A program made the translations under genes and the position numbers. Below the pieces are notes generated by a model that did no database searches, was not told the origin of the DNA, and saw nothing but the letters and a program-made list of their open reading frames with translations. A DNA stretch of 64,000 bases from contig JACPGU010000002.1 of assembly GCA_016188915.1 (NCBI GenBank), forward strand, positions 124,001 to 188,000, given 5' to 3'. The stretch comes from Candidatus Microgenomates bacterium (GTDB lineage Bacteria > Patescibacteria > JACPGU01). Positions within the stretch are counted from its first letter, which is position 1; each line of letters opens with the position of its first letter. Positions 8,792 to 18,070 of this stretch are shown piece after piece.

Positions 8792-11700
8792 TTATGGACC
8801 ATAGTATATACCAGAAGTAGGCTGGCCTTGACTCGGTGGCTCTTTCTTTTTAGAGGCTGTTTTTTCTTGAACAGCTTTACCGCTAGCCAAGGTTCCGATA
8901 TTTTTCTTTAATATTCCCTCTCTTGCCCAATCAATAGCCCTGGTAGTAGCGTCTATCTGCATTCTGATTTCCTCAGGATCAATCTGGTCAGTCTCTCGTC
9001 CGGCAAACTGCGGAGCAAAAACTTCTTTGGCTTTTCTAATCGCTTCAGAAAAATTATTCTGTAAATCATTAGTGATGCCCTGCATATCATTCGTAATCTT
9101 TGTATACAACCCTTGTTCATTGCCTCCATACATCTGCAAAACTGATGGATTATCCAAAAATCCTTTTAACCGACTAGCGGCTTGCAACTGCACATCATTT
9201 TTGCGACGAGCAAAAATCTGATCTAGATTGGAACGAATATTAACATTTTTCATAATCTTGGCCAGATCGCCAGCGTTATCACCTGGAGGCATCTCTAGAT
9301 TCGCGTCCGACATATCCAGCTTTACATCAATACCATTTTCAGACAACACTTTGTTTATCTCGTCTTGGTCTCCGCTCATCATTGTTCTCTTAATAGCGTC
9401 TTTGGCGTCTTGAGAGATACCATTCTTTAAATTCATCAAAAACTGGTCTATCGTTCCATCTTGAGCAAACATATCACTTTTATTTCTAGCGCTAGCTTGC
9501 GCCAGATAACCCCATTGCTTGGATTCCAAAAGCCCAGTATCCATACTGCTAGCCTGCTGGCGTGGCATAGTAGTCAACAATTTTTCCGCCTCTTCGACAG
9601 GATTGAACCCCTCTGGAACGGGTTTGTATTTCTCTGGTTTGTCAAAGCCTTCTTCTCCGGCAAATTTAGATTGCCTTTTCATTTTCTCAACCGAATCCAT
9701 AGTGATTCTATCTTCGCGGCTTACGCCCAAAGACTGGAAAAATCCTCTGGCTTCTTCTTGCCTTCTGGCGCCTTTTTCGCCGTTGCTTAACATCTGTAAG
9801 GCCTTCAAGGCAATGGCCCTTTCTTTATCGCTTTTATCGTTCATCAAAGTATTATACAGAGCCGAAGCAGCCACGCCCTGATCGGCTTTCTTCTGCGCTT
9901 CTTCTTTAATCTCCAACTCGGAGGCTCTCTTTGCCCACTTAGTAAAGGCACCTCTACTACTAGCCTTGCCAAAGGCTTTTTCTTGTTCTTTTTGAAATCT
10001 TTCGGCATTTTCTTCTATCATCTTGGGAGCGTTCTGGATAGTCAGTCCAGCGCTGGTGCCTTTTTTGGCTACTCTTGCCAATCCATATTTTAATTTTCCC
10101 CACCCACTAGAGTCTTTCAAATTGCCTTGATCGTCTTTGAACGTTTTGTCCAAATCCATAGAAGCCACTTTTTGTCTTTGTCCTTTGAGCCTTGCCCCCG
10201 CTGCTTTTTTCAAAGATTTAGCCGTAGCACTACCCAAAGGACCTTTTTTGCCACTAGCATATTCGGAAACCGCTTTCATAATATCACCCCCCGCTTTCAT
10301 CGGATAAGTGGCCGCGATATACAAGATCACTCCGGCTGTGATGAGTTGTAAAAGTCTCGGGGTGTCAGAAGTATATTCCGCATCAGGCAGAGGAGCTACC
10401 TCTAGCCCTGCCACAGCGATAGTTTTGGCCGCGACATACAAAAGCAGGGCCACCATCGGTCCCATCATCGCCCACTTCATAAACATATCCCACCATTTGC
10501 CGGTCTGCTCTTTGATTGCTTTGACCGGCGCGACATTAGCCAAATAGGGAATGGCCGAAAACATAAACAAAATATTCAAAACTATTACCCGAACCCAAAG
10601 CAAAAGATATAGATAAAGCAAAATAATAGAAAAAGCCCAGGACAAAATAACTTGAACAAGGGCCGCGCCAAAAGTTTTATCGGCCAATTGGTCAATAGTT
10701 TCCTTGCCCAGACCAAAAAGAGAATCTAAGGAAGCGCTGGAGCTAGTCGCATTTGGCTCGCCGAAAAGGAAAAAATTGGTCAAAACATTCATAAAAAGAA
10801 TAATGAAATTGCAAATCGCCAAAGAAAAATTAACCAGTAAAATAGCTCCCACAATAGCCGGAATCATTCGACGAAACTGCCAAGTCTTCAAATCATAGCC
10901 AACAATATTAAGTAGTGCCATCGCCAAAAAAGAAAGCAAAAAGCCAATATTAATAATATTTCTAATAGTTCCCCAGACTTCCACTACCTGATTATTACCT
11001 TCGGTCACCCCATAAACCAGCAGAACTTTTGACAAAAGCTCCGGATTGATCCAACCAAAAATAAATCTTTTTATCGCCAAAAGCAGAGACAAAAACCAAC
11101 AACCGATACTGACAAAAACATCATGTTTTCCGGAAAACAATGTGAAAAAATTATAACTTGGCGGACAAGTATTTTTATTTGCTCCAGGCCCTAGTGGGTC
11201 TTTGCTCAAAGACTGTTCTCCTTTTAATTCCAATAATTCTTCTATTTCCTCCGATTTCTGAACAAAAGCTGTATATTCCGAACAATCGCTTAGCGCCCCC
11301 GAACAAGAGCTATTGATAGCGGTTTGAGCCAACAATACGACTGTTTGCATATTGCTGATTTCTGTGGTTGCTTTTGTACAAGCATCTACTCTTTCTTGTG
11401 AAATTTCGTTGCCATCTTTGTCTTTGGCCTCATCGCCATTTTTAACAAAATAACAGAAATCTTTACTACTAGGTTTCCAGCGATCTCTTTCTGCCATAAA
11501 AGCCTCTGTGTCTGCCGTGCTAATATTTTTCAATTCTTCTGCTGTTTGCACTGCTCTGGTGTCCTCTACTATTTTTGAATAAAGATCTTGCAGTTTTGTT
11601 ATTGATTCTTTTTCTTCATCGGAAAGTTCATTTAACTGACTATAGGTCAAATTCTGAGGAGTATTGTCATAATAAGCCACCTGAAGACCCCAATCTTTGA

Positions 11701-12163
11701 GAACATTTTCCATGGCAGAATCAAGCTGATTGGCATTTTGTCCTGTTATTCTTTCTACAAAAACCATCTTTGACTCATCTGTATACAGACACTCTCTGGC
11801 TTTGTTGTCGTCTAGGCTTTCTATTTTATCTGTAGAGGGAAAACATACCGGCTCAATTTTGTTTCCCGTTGCCTGATTATAAAAAAGAGCATAACGAGCA
11901 CCATCGGTTTGACTTTTCTCCCAAGTACAAGAAACCGAATAATCTCTTTTATATCCAGTGAGAAAATTACCCTTTTTGCCAATTACTTCAAAAGAGCAAT
12001 CTACAGAACCGAATTTATCTGGAGTACTTTTTAGTTCAGACAGCTTGTTAACCACTGCCAAAGCAGGATTTTGATTCAGCCCCGCCATCAAAAAAGGCAA
12101 CACCAAAAAGGTTGCCAAGACAATAAATATCGCGCGACGGATTTTTTGCCCTCTTTTACTCAT
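8792..12163 (-). CDS. Large VirB6/TrbL-like polytopic protein
   Basis: 1123 aa. Signal-anchor near residues 11-33; an extracytoplasmic domain from about 35 to 345 with some ten cysteines, suggesting disulfides; then membrane spans near 350-370, 400-420, 433-468, 500-545, 563-587 and 603-622. The 500-residue C-terminal tail is charged, Gln/Lys-rich and probably cytosolic. Position upstream of PrgI and VirB4 and the multi-span core argue for the VirB6 channel component. Weak sequence conservation is normal for this family, so the call rests on topology and context. First gene of the operon, behind an extended -10 site at 12214-12219. Confidence 0.75.
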   Translation of the reverse strand: MSKRGQKIRRAIFIVLATFLVLPFLMAGLNQNPALAVVNKLSELKSTPDKFGSVDCSFEVIGKKGNFLTGYKRDYSVSCTWEKSQTDGARYALFYNQATGNKIEPVCFPSTDKIESLDDNKARECLYTDESKMVFVERITGQNANQLDSAMENVLKDWGLQVAYYDNTPQNLTYSQLNELSDEEKESITKLQDLYSKIVEDTRAVQTAEELKNISTADTEAFMAERDRWKPSSKDFCYFVKNGDEAKDKDGNEISQERVDACTKATTEISNMQTVVLLAQTAINSSCSGALSDCSEYTAFVQKSEEIEELLELKGEQSLSKDPLGPGANKNTCPPSYNFFTLFSGKHDVFVSIGCWFLSLLLAIKRFIFGWINPELLSKVLLVYGVTEGNNQVVEVWGTIRNIINIGFLLSFLAMALLNIVGYDLKTWQFRRMIPAIVGAILLVNFSLAICNFIILFMNVLTNFFLFGEPNATSSSASLDSLFGLGKETIDQLADKTFGAALVQVILSWAFSIILLYLYLLLWVRVIVLNILFMFSAIPYLANVAPVKAIKEQTGKWWDMFMKWAMMGPMVALLLYVAAKTIAVAGLEVAPLPDAEYTSDTPRLLQLITAGVILYIAATYPMKAGGDIMKAVSEYASGKKGPLGSATAKSLKKAAGARLKGQRQKVASMDLDKTFKDDQGNLKDSSGWGKLKYGLARVAKKGTSAGLTIQNAPKMIEENAERFQKEQEKAFGKASSRGAFTKWAKRASELEIKEEAQKKADQGVAASALYNTLMNDKSDKERAIALKALQMLSNGEKGARRQEEARGFFQSLGVSREDRITMDSVEKMKRQSKFAGEEGFDKPEKYKPVPEGFNPVEEAEKLLTTMPRQQASSMDTGLLESKQWGYLAQASARNKSDMFAQDGTIDQFLMNLKNGISQDAKDAIKRTMMSGDQDEINKVLSENGIDVKLDMSDANLEMPPGDNAGDLAKIMKNVNIRSNLDQIFARRKNDVQLQAASRLKGFLDNPSVLQMYGGNEQGLYTKITNDMQGITNDLQNNFSEAIRKAKEVFAPQFAGRETDQIDPEEIRMQIDATTRAIDWAREGILKKNIGTLASGKAVQEKTASKKKEPPSQGQPTSGIYYGP

Positions 12164-12213
12164 TTGTTTTTATCTAAATTTTCCCAACAAAAATCTTTCA
12201 GCAATATTACTTA

Positions 12214-12219
12214 AGTATA
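12214..12219 (-). promoter_or_regulatory. Extended -10 promoter of the secretion operon
   Basis: Minus strand reads TGC-TATACT, an extended -10 element about 50 bp upstream of the VirB6-like start. No convincing -35 is seen. Confidence 0.4.
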
Positions 12220-12276
12220 GCATAGCTCACCAGCTTTTGATAACTAATCTTTTTATGGCTAAAAACAGGCAAAATA

Positions 12277-12304
12277 TTGACATTAATAAAAAACAAAGTA
12301 AAAT
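12277..12304 (+). promoter_or_regulatory. Candidate sigma-70 promoter
   Basis: TTGACA (12277-12282), 16-bp spacer, TAAAAT (12299-12304), about 60 bp before the ATG at 12364. Divergent to the secretion-operon promoter. Confidence 0.55.
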
Positions 12305-12363
12305 AAGCTAACGGACAGGATTTGCTCTTTAACAGTCCGAATTCAAAAAGAAGGAAGGTCGCT

Positions 12364-13074
12364 ATGAAAAAAATGCTTTGGTTGTGTCGGCGCAATAAAG
12401 GAGAGGTTAGCTCTTCAATTATCATCCTGATGGTGATATTTTCGATTGTCGCGATTTTTTATTTCGCTACAAAATGGCAAAAGCAAGCAGAGTACACAGA
12501 GAGAAAAGAAAGGGCCGAAATGCTGGCCAGTCTCTCCGATGGTTCCATTCCGTCCGACATTCAAGAAAACAAGGTCCGGTTGAAATCGTCGGATTATGGC
12601 TCCCAAGAATTCGCCGAAAGGTTGGTGGAAAAGAATCCCCACAAAGGCATCGTTGGTGGCACTCTTTACATGGAAGACGGGAACCGCTTTGTCAAAACCA
12701 ATATTGACGAATCCATCACCGTTTTCAAAAATGTTCGGACAGGCACTCGCATCGCCTATATTCTCTACAATTACAAAGGCAATTTGGAGCCAGAGCGAAT
12801 CATCCACTGCCCGAAATATAAACCTCGCCCCAATAATACAGGGTTTTATTCCGACCAGATCGACGAAGTCAGTGGCATTTATTCGCTCGGGATGCACTGG
12901 GGATGCAAAGCTATTGGCAGCGACGTCAGAATCGTCAAAGCCAAAGACGGAGAAGCATACACCGTCATCACAACCCCCGAACAGTTAAAGCCCGACACTT
13001 CTTACACCCTGGAGGTGCCAACGTTTGGCAGAATAGGCGTCCAGCGTCCATTGGTTCAATTTGCCAATCGCTAA
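12364..13074 (+). CDS. Membrane-anchored orphan protein (236 aa)
   Basis: Not recognised. The ATG at 12364 has AAGGAAGG just upstream; an earlier in-frame start at 12322 lies too close to the predicted promoter. One N-terminal membrane helix (about residues 13-36, SSSIIILMVIFSIVAIFYF) is followed by a soluble domain, presumably outside, with three cysteines and a C-terminal strand-rich part (TSYTLEVPTFGRIGVQRP). It has its own promoter and terminator, and its codon choice looks GC-richer than the neighbouring secretion genes. Likely a lineage-specific accessory gene. Confidence 0.65.
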   Translation: MKKMLWLCRRNKGEVSSSIIILMVIFSIVAIFYFATKWQKQAEYTERKERAEMLASLSDGSIPSDIQENKVRLKSSDYGSQEFAERLVEKNPHKGIVGGTLYMEDGNRFVKTNIDESITVFKNVRTGTRIAYILYNYKGNLEPERIIHCPKYKPRPNNTGFYSDQIDEVSGIYSLGMHWGCKAIGSDVRIVKAKDGEAYTVITTPEQLKPDTSYTLEVPTFGRIGVQRPLVQFANR

Positions 13075-13112
13075 AAAGCCATATTCATAAACCTCATTGC
13101 CGTAATCATAAA

Positions 13113-13135
13113 ATACCCCCTCTCAGAGGGGGTAT
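13113..13135. terminator. Bidirectional terminator between convergent genes
   Basis: ATACCCCCTCT / AGAGGGGGTAT stem with a one-base loop, placed between the stop of the 12364 gene and the stop of the GGDEF gene. The T tract is short. Confidence 0.75.
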
Positions 13136-13151
13136 TATTGTGTTTATCTTT

Positions 13152-13955
13152 TTACTTTTTTCTCCACAGCACCACTTGATTACGACCATTGTTTTTTGCC
13201 CTGTATAGAGCTTCATCGGCACGGCCAATTAATTTTGGTATGAACATATCGGTGACAACAGTTTTGGCCAAATGCTGACCTTCTACATGAGCCACTCCGA
13301 TACTAATCGTAAAGCTAATTTTTTTCTTACCAGTTCTATCAATGGCAAATTTTGTTTTGGCTACTATTTTGTTGATACGTTCGGCCGCGGTCATTGCCAT
13401 GGCAGGTGTTGAATCGGGCAGAAGAATAGCAAATTCTTCACCGCCATAGCGAAAGACTGTGTCGGTACCACGCGCCTGTTTTTGAAGTAGACTGGCTAAA
13501 TTCTTCAAAGCGATATCGCCGGCCAAGTGTCCGTATTTGTCGTTAATTTTTTTGAAATAGTCAATGTCAATCATCATCAAAGATAAAGTCATTGGCTCTT
13601 CCAAAAGTTTTTGAATCTGCAAATGTTTAGCACGCAAACGAGAAAGCTCTTTGGAGAGATTGTCTATAAAGGCACGACGGTTATAGACCTGGGTCAACTC
13701 ATCGGTCGTTGCCAAAGCTTCGTGCTCTTTGGCTCTCTCATCGGCCGAAACCGCCAAAACTCCCAGCCAAAACATCGCGTCTTTTTCTTTCAATTTTCCT
13801 TGATGAAAAAGAGTTAGAATGTCTTCCGGACGCATAGAAGAAAAATCTTCCGCCTTACGGCCAGAAAAAACTCTCGTTCCCAATTTCGTTGCCAACCCCT
13901 GCATACGACGAGAGGCCAAGAAAGATTTTTCAATTGTTTTGTTGGTGGTTTTCAT
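13152..13955 (-). CDS. GGDEF protein with intact inhibitory site (diguanylate cyclase)
   Basis: 267 aa, soluble. The C-terminal GGDEF domain starts near residue 83 (TTDELTQVYNRRAF), has the metal-binding MIDIDYFKKINDKYGH stretch near 128-143 and the active-site loop GGEEF at 171-175. RGTD at 162-165 matches the RxxD allosteric I-site five residues before the loop, so c-di-GMP feedback is expected. The N-terminal 80 residues have no recognised sensor domain. It would make c-di-GMP from two GTP. No EAL or HD-GYP phosphodiesterase is in the window. A second, membrane GGDEF protein is at 54833-55972. Confidence 0.9.
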   Translation of the reverse strand: MKTTNKTIEKSFLASRRMQGLATKLGTRVFSGRKAEDFSSMRPEDILTLFHQGKLKEKDAMFWLGVLAVSADERAKEHEALATTDELTQVYNRRAFIDNLSKELSRLRAKHLQIQKLLEEPMTLSLMMIDIDYFKKINDKYGHLAGDIALKNLASLLQKQARGTDTVFRYGGEEFAILLPDSTPAMAMTAAERINKIVAKTKFAIDRTGKKKISFTISIGVAHVEGQHLAKTVVTDMFIPKLIGRADEALYRAKNNGRNQVVLWRKK

Positions 13956-14049
13956 TTTGTTTTTGTTTGCTAAAAAAGAGGAGCCCTGGCCCCCCTTTAT
14001 TTTTAGCTTGCCTCCATTATAGCACAGATATCGGCAATTGTCAATGGTT

Positions 14050-14085
14050 TTCTGATGTATCAGAACATATTTTTTCTGTTATAAT
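14050..14085 (+). promoter_or_regulatory. Palindrome plus extended -10 promoter upstream of the surface cluster
   Basis: A perfect inverted repeat TTCTGAT-GT-ATCAGAA (14050-14065) is followed by an extended -10 element TGT-TATAAT (TATAAT at 14080-14085). The palindrome overlaps where the -35 would be, so it could be a repressor operator. It lies about 115 bp upstream of the start at 14201. Confidence 0.45.
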
Positions 14086-14200
14086 AAAAATTGGCCAAAT
14101 ATAGCCATATTTAGCTATCTCTCTCTTTTATCTTTTCTAACCTATTATTATATGTTATGCTTTAATCAACACTATTTAATCATCATCAAAAGGAGGGAAA

Positions 14201-15658
14201 ATGGAAAATCCTATTCAGCCGGAAAAGGAGCCGATGGTTCCGGTTGCGCCACCTATTTCACCGGAAATACCCCTGGCCCCCAAACCAATGGAAAGTTTTG
14301 CTCCGCCAACGGAAATCGCGCCGGAAGCGCCCACACCCAACATTCCACCTCCAGTAACAAAGGAAGCTTTCTCCCCTGGGCCAGAAAAACCGAAAAGGAA
14401 ATTGGACAAAAAAATTCTTTTGATTTTAGGAGCTATTGTCGCTGGTATTATTTTGGTTTTGGCCATCTGGCTGGGAATAGCCTATTTCCGCGCCGCCACC
14501 GTAGAAATCAGTGTCAACGAAAATGGTTTTGATGTTCTGTTAGACCAGAGAAAAATAGCCACCAACGTAAACTCGCCGCACAAAATAAAAGTAAAGCCGG
14601 GCAAACATACTATTGCTATCGTCAAAGAAGATTTTTTTTCCAGCAGTGAAAATGTGGAAGTGACTGGCACGGCCGGGAAAAAAACCTTGGTTTTTAGCCT
14701 ATCGGCCAAGCAAACTATCGGAAAAATTTTGGACAAAGAAATATTTTTTCCCGCCTATGATAAAATTACCAACAGCCTGCTTTATTTTGACAAACAAGAA
14801 AGCGGCTATTTCATAAATAATTACAATCTGGATACGCAGACAGAGACTGTCCTCACAACCAAGCCGATAGCTAGTATAGAGAGTGTTTCTTGGTCGCCCA
14901 CCTACAAACAATTAATCGTCAAGACAACTAATAGCCTCGCTCTGCAAAATGGGCTCTTAAACTATCTCCCAGAACATGGCGAAGGTACCAAAATCAGCTG
15001 GCTAATCAATCTGGAAAGGGTTGATTTGGTTAATATTTCTGTTAAAAATTATCGTCCGAGCCTAGTCAATATCGCCTTTTCTCCACAGGGAGACAAAATC
15101 GGCTATTTCTTCAAAAGCGCGGAAGAAAAAACTATCGCCAGCGCTGATTTGGACGGAAGCAATTTTGTCAGAATATTGATGTTGGCAACATTGGAATTTG
15201 AGCCAGCTATTTTGTGGTCTCCGGACGGACTAAATGTTGCTATTTTTAATCCCGACAGTCAATCGCCAGGAGATATTTTTCTTTTCAGTTTTGCCAGTCG
15301 CCTATCGACCAAAGTTACCAATGACGGCAAAGGAAATGAAGTTGGCTTTTCTCCGGACGGTAAAATGATTTTGTATAGATCAAACAATCAATTGTGGTGG
15401 GCGGAAACAGCCGACTCAGACAAAACTCAAAGTCTGGGCACGGACGGTCATGTCAACACTAGCTCCTGGCTGGATAATGAAAGATTGGTAGTGGCCAATA
15501 ACAATGAACTTTGGAAAGTAAAAATATCCGGCGAAAAAGAAGCATTAGATTACAAAAAATCTTCTCTGCCCGGCAATATAAAAAATATTCTGCTTGGTAC
15601 CGGCATTCTGCTTCTAGTTAATGACCAGGGAGTTTTCAGCTTCTCTTTGACCGAATAG
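14201..15658 (+). CDS. Membrane-anchored PEGA/beta-propeller protein
   Basis: 485 aa. The ATG follows AAAGGAGGGAAA, a strong ribosome site. Residues 1-65 are Pro/Glu-rich and cytosolic; one membrane helix spans about 70-96; residues about 100-166 form a PEGA domain (ATVEISVNENGFDVLLDQRK… VKPGKHTIAIVKEDFFSS). The rest is a WD40-like or TolB-like beta-propeller with repeated blades (SVSWSPTYKQL, IAFSPQGDKIGYF, ILWSPDGLNVAIF, VGFSPDGKMILYR). The propeller should face outward and bind protein or wall partners. It is the first gene of the surface cluster and resembles the 18071 protein in its propeller. Confidence 0.8.
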   Translation: MENPIQPEKEPMVPVAPPISPEIPLAPKPMESFAPPTEIAPEAPTPNIPPPVTKEAFSPGPEKPKRKLDKKILLILGAIVAGIILVLAIWLGIAYFRAATVEISVNENGFDVLLDQRKIATNVNSPHKIKVKPGKHTIAIVKEDFFSSSENVEVTGTAGKKTLVFSLSAKQTIGKILDKEIFFPAYDKITNSLLYFDKQESGYFINNYNLDTQTETVLTTKPIASIESVSWSPTYKQLIVKTTNSLALQNGLLNYLPEHGEGTKISWLINLERVDLVNISVKNYRPSLVNIAFSPQGDKIGYFFKSAEEKTIASADLDGSNFVRILMLATLEFEPAILWSPDGLNVAIFNPDSQSPGDIFLFSFASRLSTKVTNDGKGNEVGFSPDGKMILYRSNNQLWWAETADSDKTQSLGTDGHVNTSSWLDNERLVVANNNELWKVKISGEKEALDYKKSSLPGNIKNILLGTGILLLVNDQGVFSFSLTE

Positions 15659-15679
15659 CTAATCTAATAATTTATTTCC

Positions 15680-16867
15680 GTGTCTCCCAGTCTGCAAAAA
15701 AAAATTGCCATCATTATCATTATTTTTGGCTTGCTTACGCCTATGCTCTGGCTAGTCTTGGCTTTCGGCGCAGCCAAAATTTTTCTGGATGTCGCCTGCA
15801 ATTTTGAAGTAGCCTTAAGATTGGTCTTAAGCCAAGAGCAGGAGCAGGTAATGAAAACTCTTTGCCAAGAAGCCGAAGCAGGAGCCGGTGGCGATGATTA
15901 TGCCGGCGGTATCGGTAATGAGTGTATAAATAAAGCCGGCAATATGCCGATTGAGTACAAGCCATTTGTAAAATCGGCCGCCGATAAATATCTCAACGGC
16001 GATCAAGCCAAAATTATCGCTATTGTGTTAAGAGAGTCCAATTGGAATCAATACGCCACTTCCCCAACTGGACCGGCCGGCATAGGGCAATTCGCGGCCA
16101 AGACTGCCATAGGCCTGGATTCTTTTCCCAACAAAAACTCTATCAAGACTATTCCAGAAAACATGCGCGGCGAAAAAAACATAAATGCTCTATTGCAATC
16201 GGAGTACAAAAATGATGACCGCTTTAATCCAGAATATGCCATTATGGCGATTGCTGAATACATATCAGAAGGTCTTAGCGACTATAATCAAGATTTTAGA
16301 ATGGCTTACGCCAAACATTACAACAGAGAGCCAAATGGAAAAGATATAATAAATGCCGACATAGTTTGGAAAAATTATAATAATCTTTTAAATAATAATT
16401 CTTGCAATCCTCCCGAACCGCCCATACCGGGCAAAAATATTTTAGCAGGGACATATGTAACGATAGATTCTTTGCGATTGCCAAAACTTTTCAAGCCTAG
16501 CCCTCCAAGACGCGACAGCCCTGAAGTAGATGCTAATTGCGCTGCCGCCGCAAAAGTAGTTTATGAAATTATTGACCAAGGAGATGATAACGAAATTAAT
16601 AAAAGTATCCTGATTACCGGCGCCCACGACCCTGATGGATCTTCCCATGTTTCGCAAGCTCACAAACGAGGTTTTGGACTGGATATCGCCGGCGGTAGCC
16701 TCACCAAAAGTAATGCCCCGGGCATAACTAGCTCTCTGCTCGCCAGCGGATGGACGATCAAAGTAATAGACGAATACAATCACGCAACCAAGATGAAAAC
16801 GGGCAATCATATCCACGCAGAATTAGCTTGCCAACCGCCAGAAACAGAAAACAACACCACTACTTAA
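15680..16867 (+). CDS. Bifunctional wall hydrolase: SLT lytic transglycosylase plus M15-like peptidase
   Basis: 395 aa, GTG start. The first 40 residues are a membrane anchor or signal. The SLT domain (about 85-225) has catalytic Glu119 in LRESNWNQYATSPTGPAGIG, the VirB1/SLT signature. The C-terminal domain (about 285-385) has H328-x-x-G-x-G-x-D335 and H377-x-H379, the zinc-ligand pattern of M15/VanY D,D-peptidases. The protein would cut both glycan strands and peptide stems, a fitting tool for threading an apparatus through the wall (VirB1-like role, inferred). It starts 21 bp after the PEGA gene, with a weak ribosome site. A terminator follows. Confidence 0.8.
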   Translation: MSPSLQKKIAIIIIIFGLLTPMLWLVLAFGAAKIFLDVACNFEVALRLVLSQEQEQVMKTLCQEAEAGAGGDDYAGGIGNECINKAGNMPIEYKPFVKSAADKYLNGDQAKIIAIVLRESNWNQYATSPTGPAGIGQFAAKTAIGLDSFPNKNSIKTIPENMRGEKNINALLQSEYKNDDRFNPEYAIMAIAEYISEGLSDYNQDFRMAYAKHYNREPNGKDIINADIVWKNYNNLLNNNSCNPPEPPIPGKNILAGTYVTIDSLRLPKLFKPSPPRRDSPEVDANCAAAAKVVYEIIDQGDDNEINKSILITGAHDPDGSSHVSQAHKRGFGLDIAGGSLTKSNAPGITSSLLASGWTIKVIDEYNHATKMKTGNHIHAELACQPPETENNTTT

Positions 16868-16875
16868 AACAAAAG

Positions 16876-16905
16876 GGGAAGGCCTAAAGCCTTCCCTGCA
16901 TTTTT
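16876..16905. terminator. Rho-independent terminator between convergent genes
   Basis: GGGAAGGC, loop CTAAA, GCCTTCCC, then TGCATTTTT. Perfect 8-bp stem. Confidence 0.85.
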
Positions 16906-16919
16906 CTCAAAAATTTGAT

Positions 16920-17948
16920 TTAATCATCAATAGTCTCTATGGCTTCTTCGTCGGAGACAACCTTCCAGCCCAATTGATTCAATACCACCGAGGAAAGACT
17001 AAAGTATTCAGCCTCGCCTTCGGTTATCCAAGGAGGCTCTCCATCGGTTTCGGCAAGACAAAATGTTACAACATCCCACTGATCGCCAATTTTTTCCAAA
17101 AGGTAATGAATGATATGCGTTGGCTTCCCCTCCGAGGAAATTTCCGTCGCAGAAAAACTGAGAAAGTTATCCCCTTCCGCCCTGCCAGAGAAATTTAGAT
17201 TTCTTTTCCCTCCTTCTTTTTGATAATACGCGAGGGTGGCCTCTTCGGGCAGAGATCGGCAAAATTCACAAATCTGTCCGCCCCTATCGACCAATTCTTT
17301 CTCTAATAGCTCCAACAAATCGTCGGAAACGGCCCACCCGCCAAATTTACCGATGCCACTGTATAGTGGCTGAGTGCGATCGGAAGGATCTTTTATGTGA
17401 GCGGATATCCTGTATGCTCCGTCCAGCCTTTTGGCAAAGACATCCATATAGTAGGGCACCCACCAATTATCCCGAAAACGATCTTCGCTTTTGTAAAAAA
17501 GCAAGATTTCTTTTCCCCGATACTCCGGGAAAAGATCGTAGAAGATAAAAGCTCCTTCGTTGCCCAGATTGGCACCTAGAATGGTCTCGTTGTCACTTTC
17601 AATGTGCAAACGACAAATAATTTCTTCTGAGGGGGCTCTATTTGGTTGTGGAGCCAAAGAAAAAAATGCAGTGATTTTTTCCTTTTTTCCGTCATAGTCA
17701 ATGTCGGCCTCAAAGCTTTTGTTCCAAAATCGTTTTTTCCAGATTTCCTTGGCTCCTTTGTTTCTGCCCATGTCTTGATAATGAGAGAACATATTCTCTC
17801 TGGCTTCTTCCCACAAAGGATATTGTTCTTTATAAATTTTTTCCCAAAGCTTGTCTTCGTTCAGCCCATTGATGGCGCCCAAACTGGGCGAACAGAAAAA
17901 AAACAATCCGGTAAAAAATACTGCAAAAACTGCCAACATTTTTTTCAT
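16920..17948 (-). CDS. Secreted orphan protein (342 aa)
   Basis: Not recognised. A textbook signal peptide (MKKMLAVFAVFFTGLFFFCSPSLGA) is followed by a soluble, acidic, aromatic-rich domain with strand patterns such as FEADIDYDGKKEKITAFF and several Cys residues. Start supported by GGGAGGGAAGAG immediately upstream. It is inserted on the opposite strand between the SLT gene and the second propeller gene. Codon use appears GC-richer than its neighbours. Likely an exported lineage-specific protein. Confidence 0.7.
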   Translation of the reverse strand: MKKMLAVFAVFFTGLFFFCSPSLGAINGLNEDKLWEKIYKEQYPLWEEARENMFSHYQDMGRNKGAKEIWKKRFWNKSFEADIDYDGKKEKITAFFSLAPQPNRAPSEEIICRLHIESDNETILGANLGNEGAFIFYDLFPEYRGKEILLFYKSEDRFRDNWWVPYYMDVFAKRLDGAYRISAHIKDPSDRTQPLYSGIGKFGGWAVSDDLLELLEKELVDRGGQICEFCRSLPEEATLAYYQKEGGKRNLNFSGRAEGDNFLSFSATEISSEGKPTHIIHYLLEKIGDQWDVVTFCLAETDGEPPWITEGEAEYFSLSSVVLNQLGWKVVSDEEAIETIDD

Positions 17949-18070
17949 CTCTTCCCTCCCTAGAGAATTTGGATTTTAAAAACTGCGCGTCTTGTTGTAT
18001 AATAAAAACAAGATAAAAAACTTTTTTCATAATAACATATTATAAAACAAAAATCAATAAAAATAGCCCT

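Noticed and set aside
12415..12897. 160-aa open frame antisense to the 12364 gene
   Set aside because: Opposite strand of a gene with signal anchor, promoter and strong ribosome site; no independent support.
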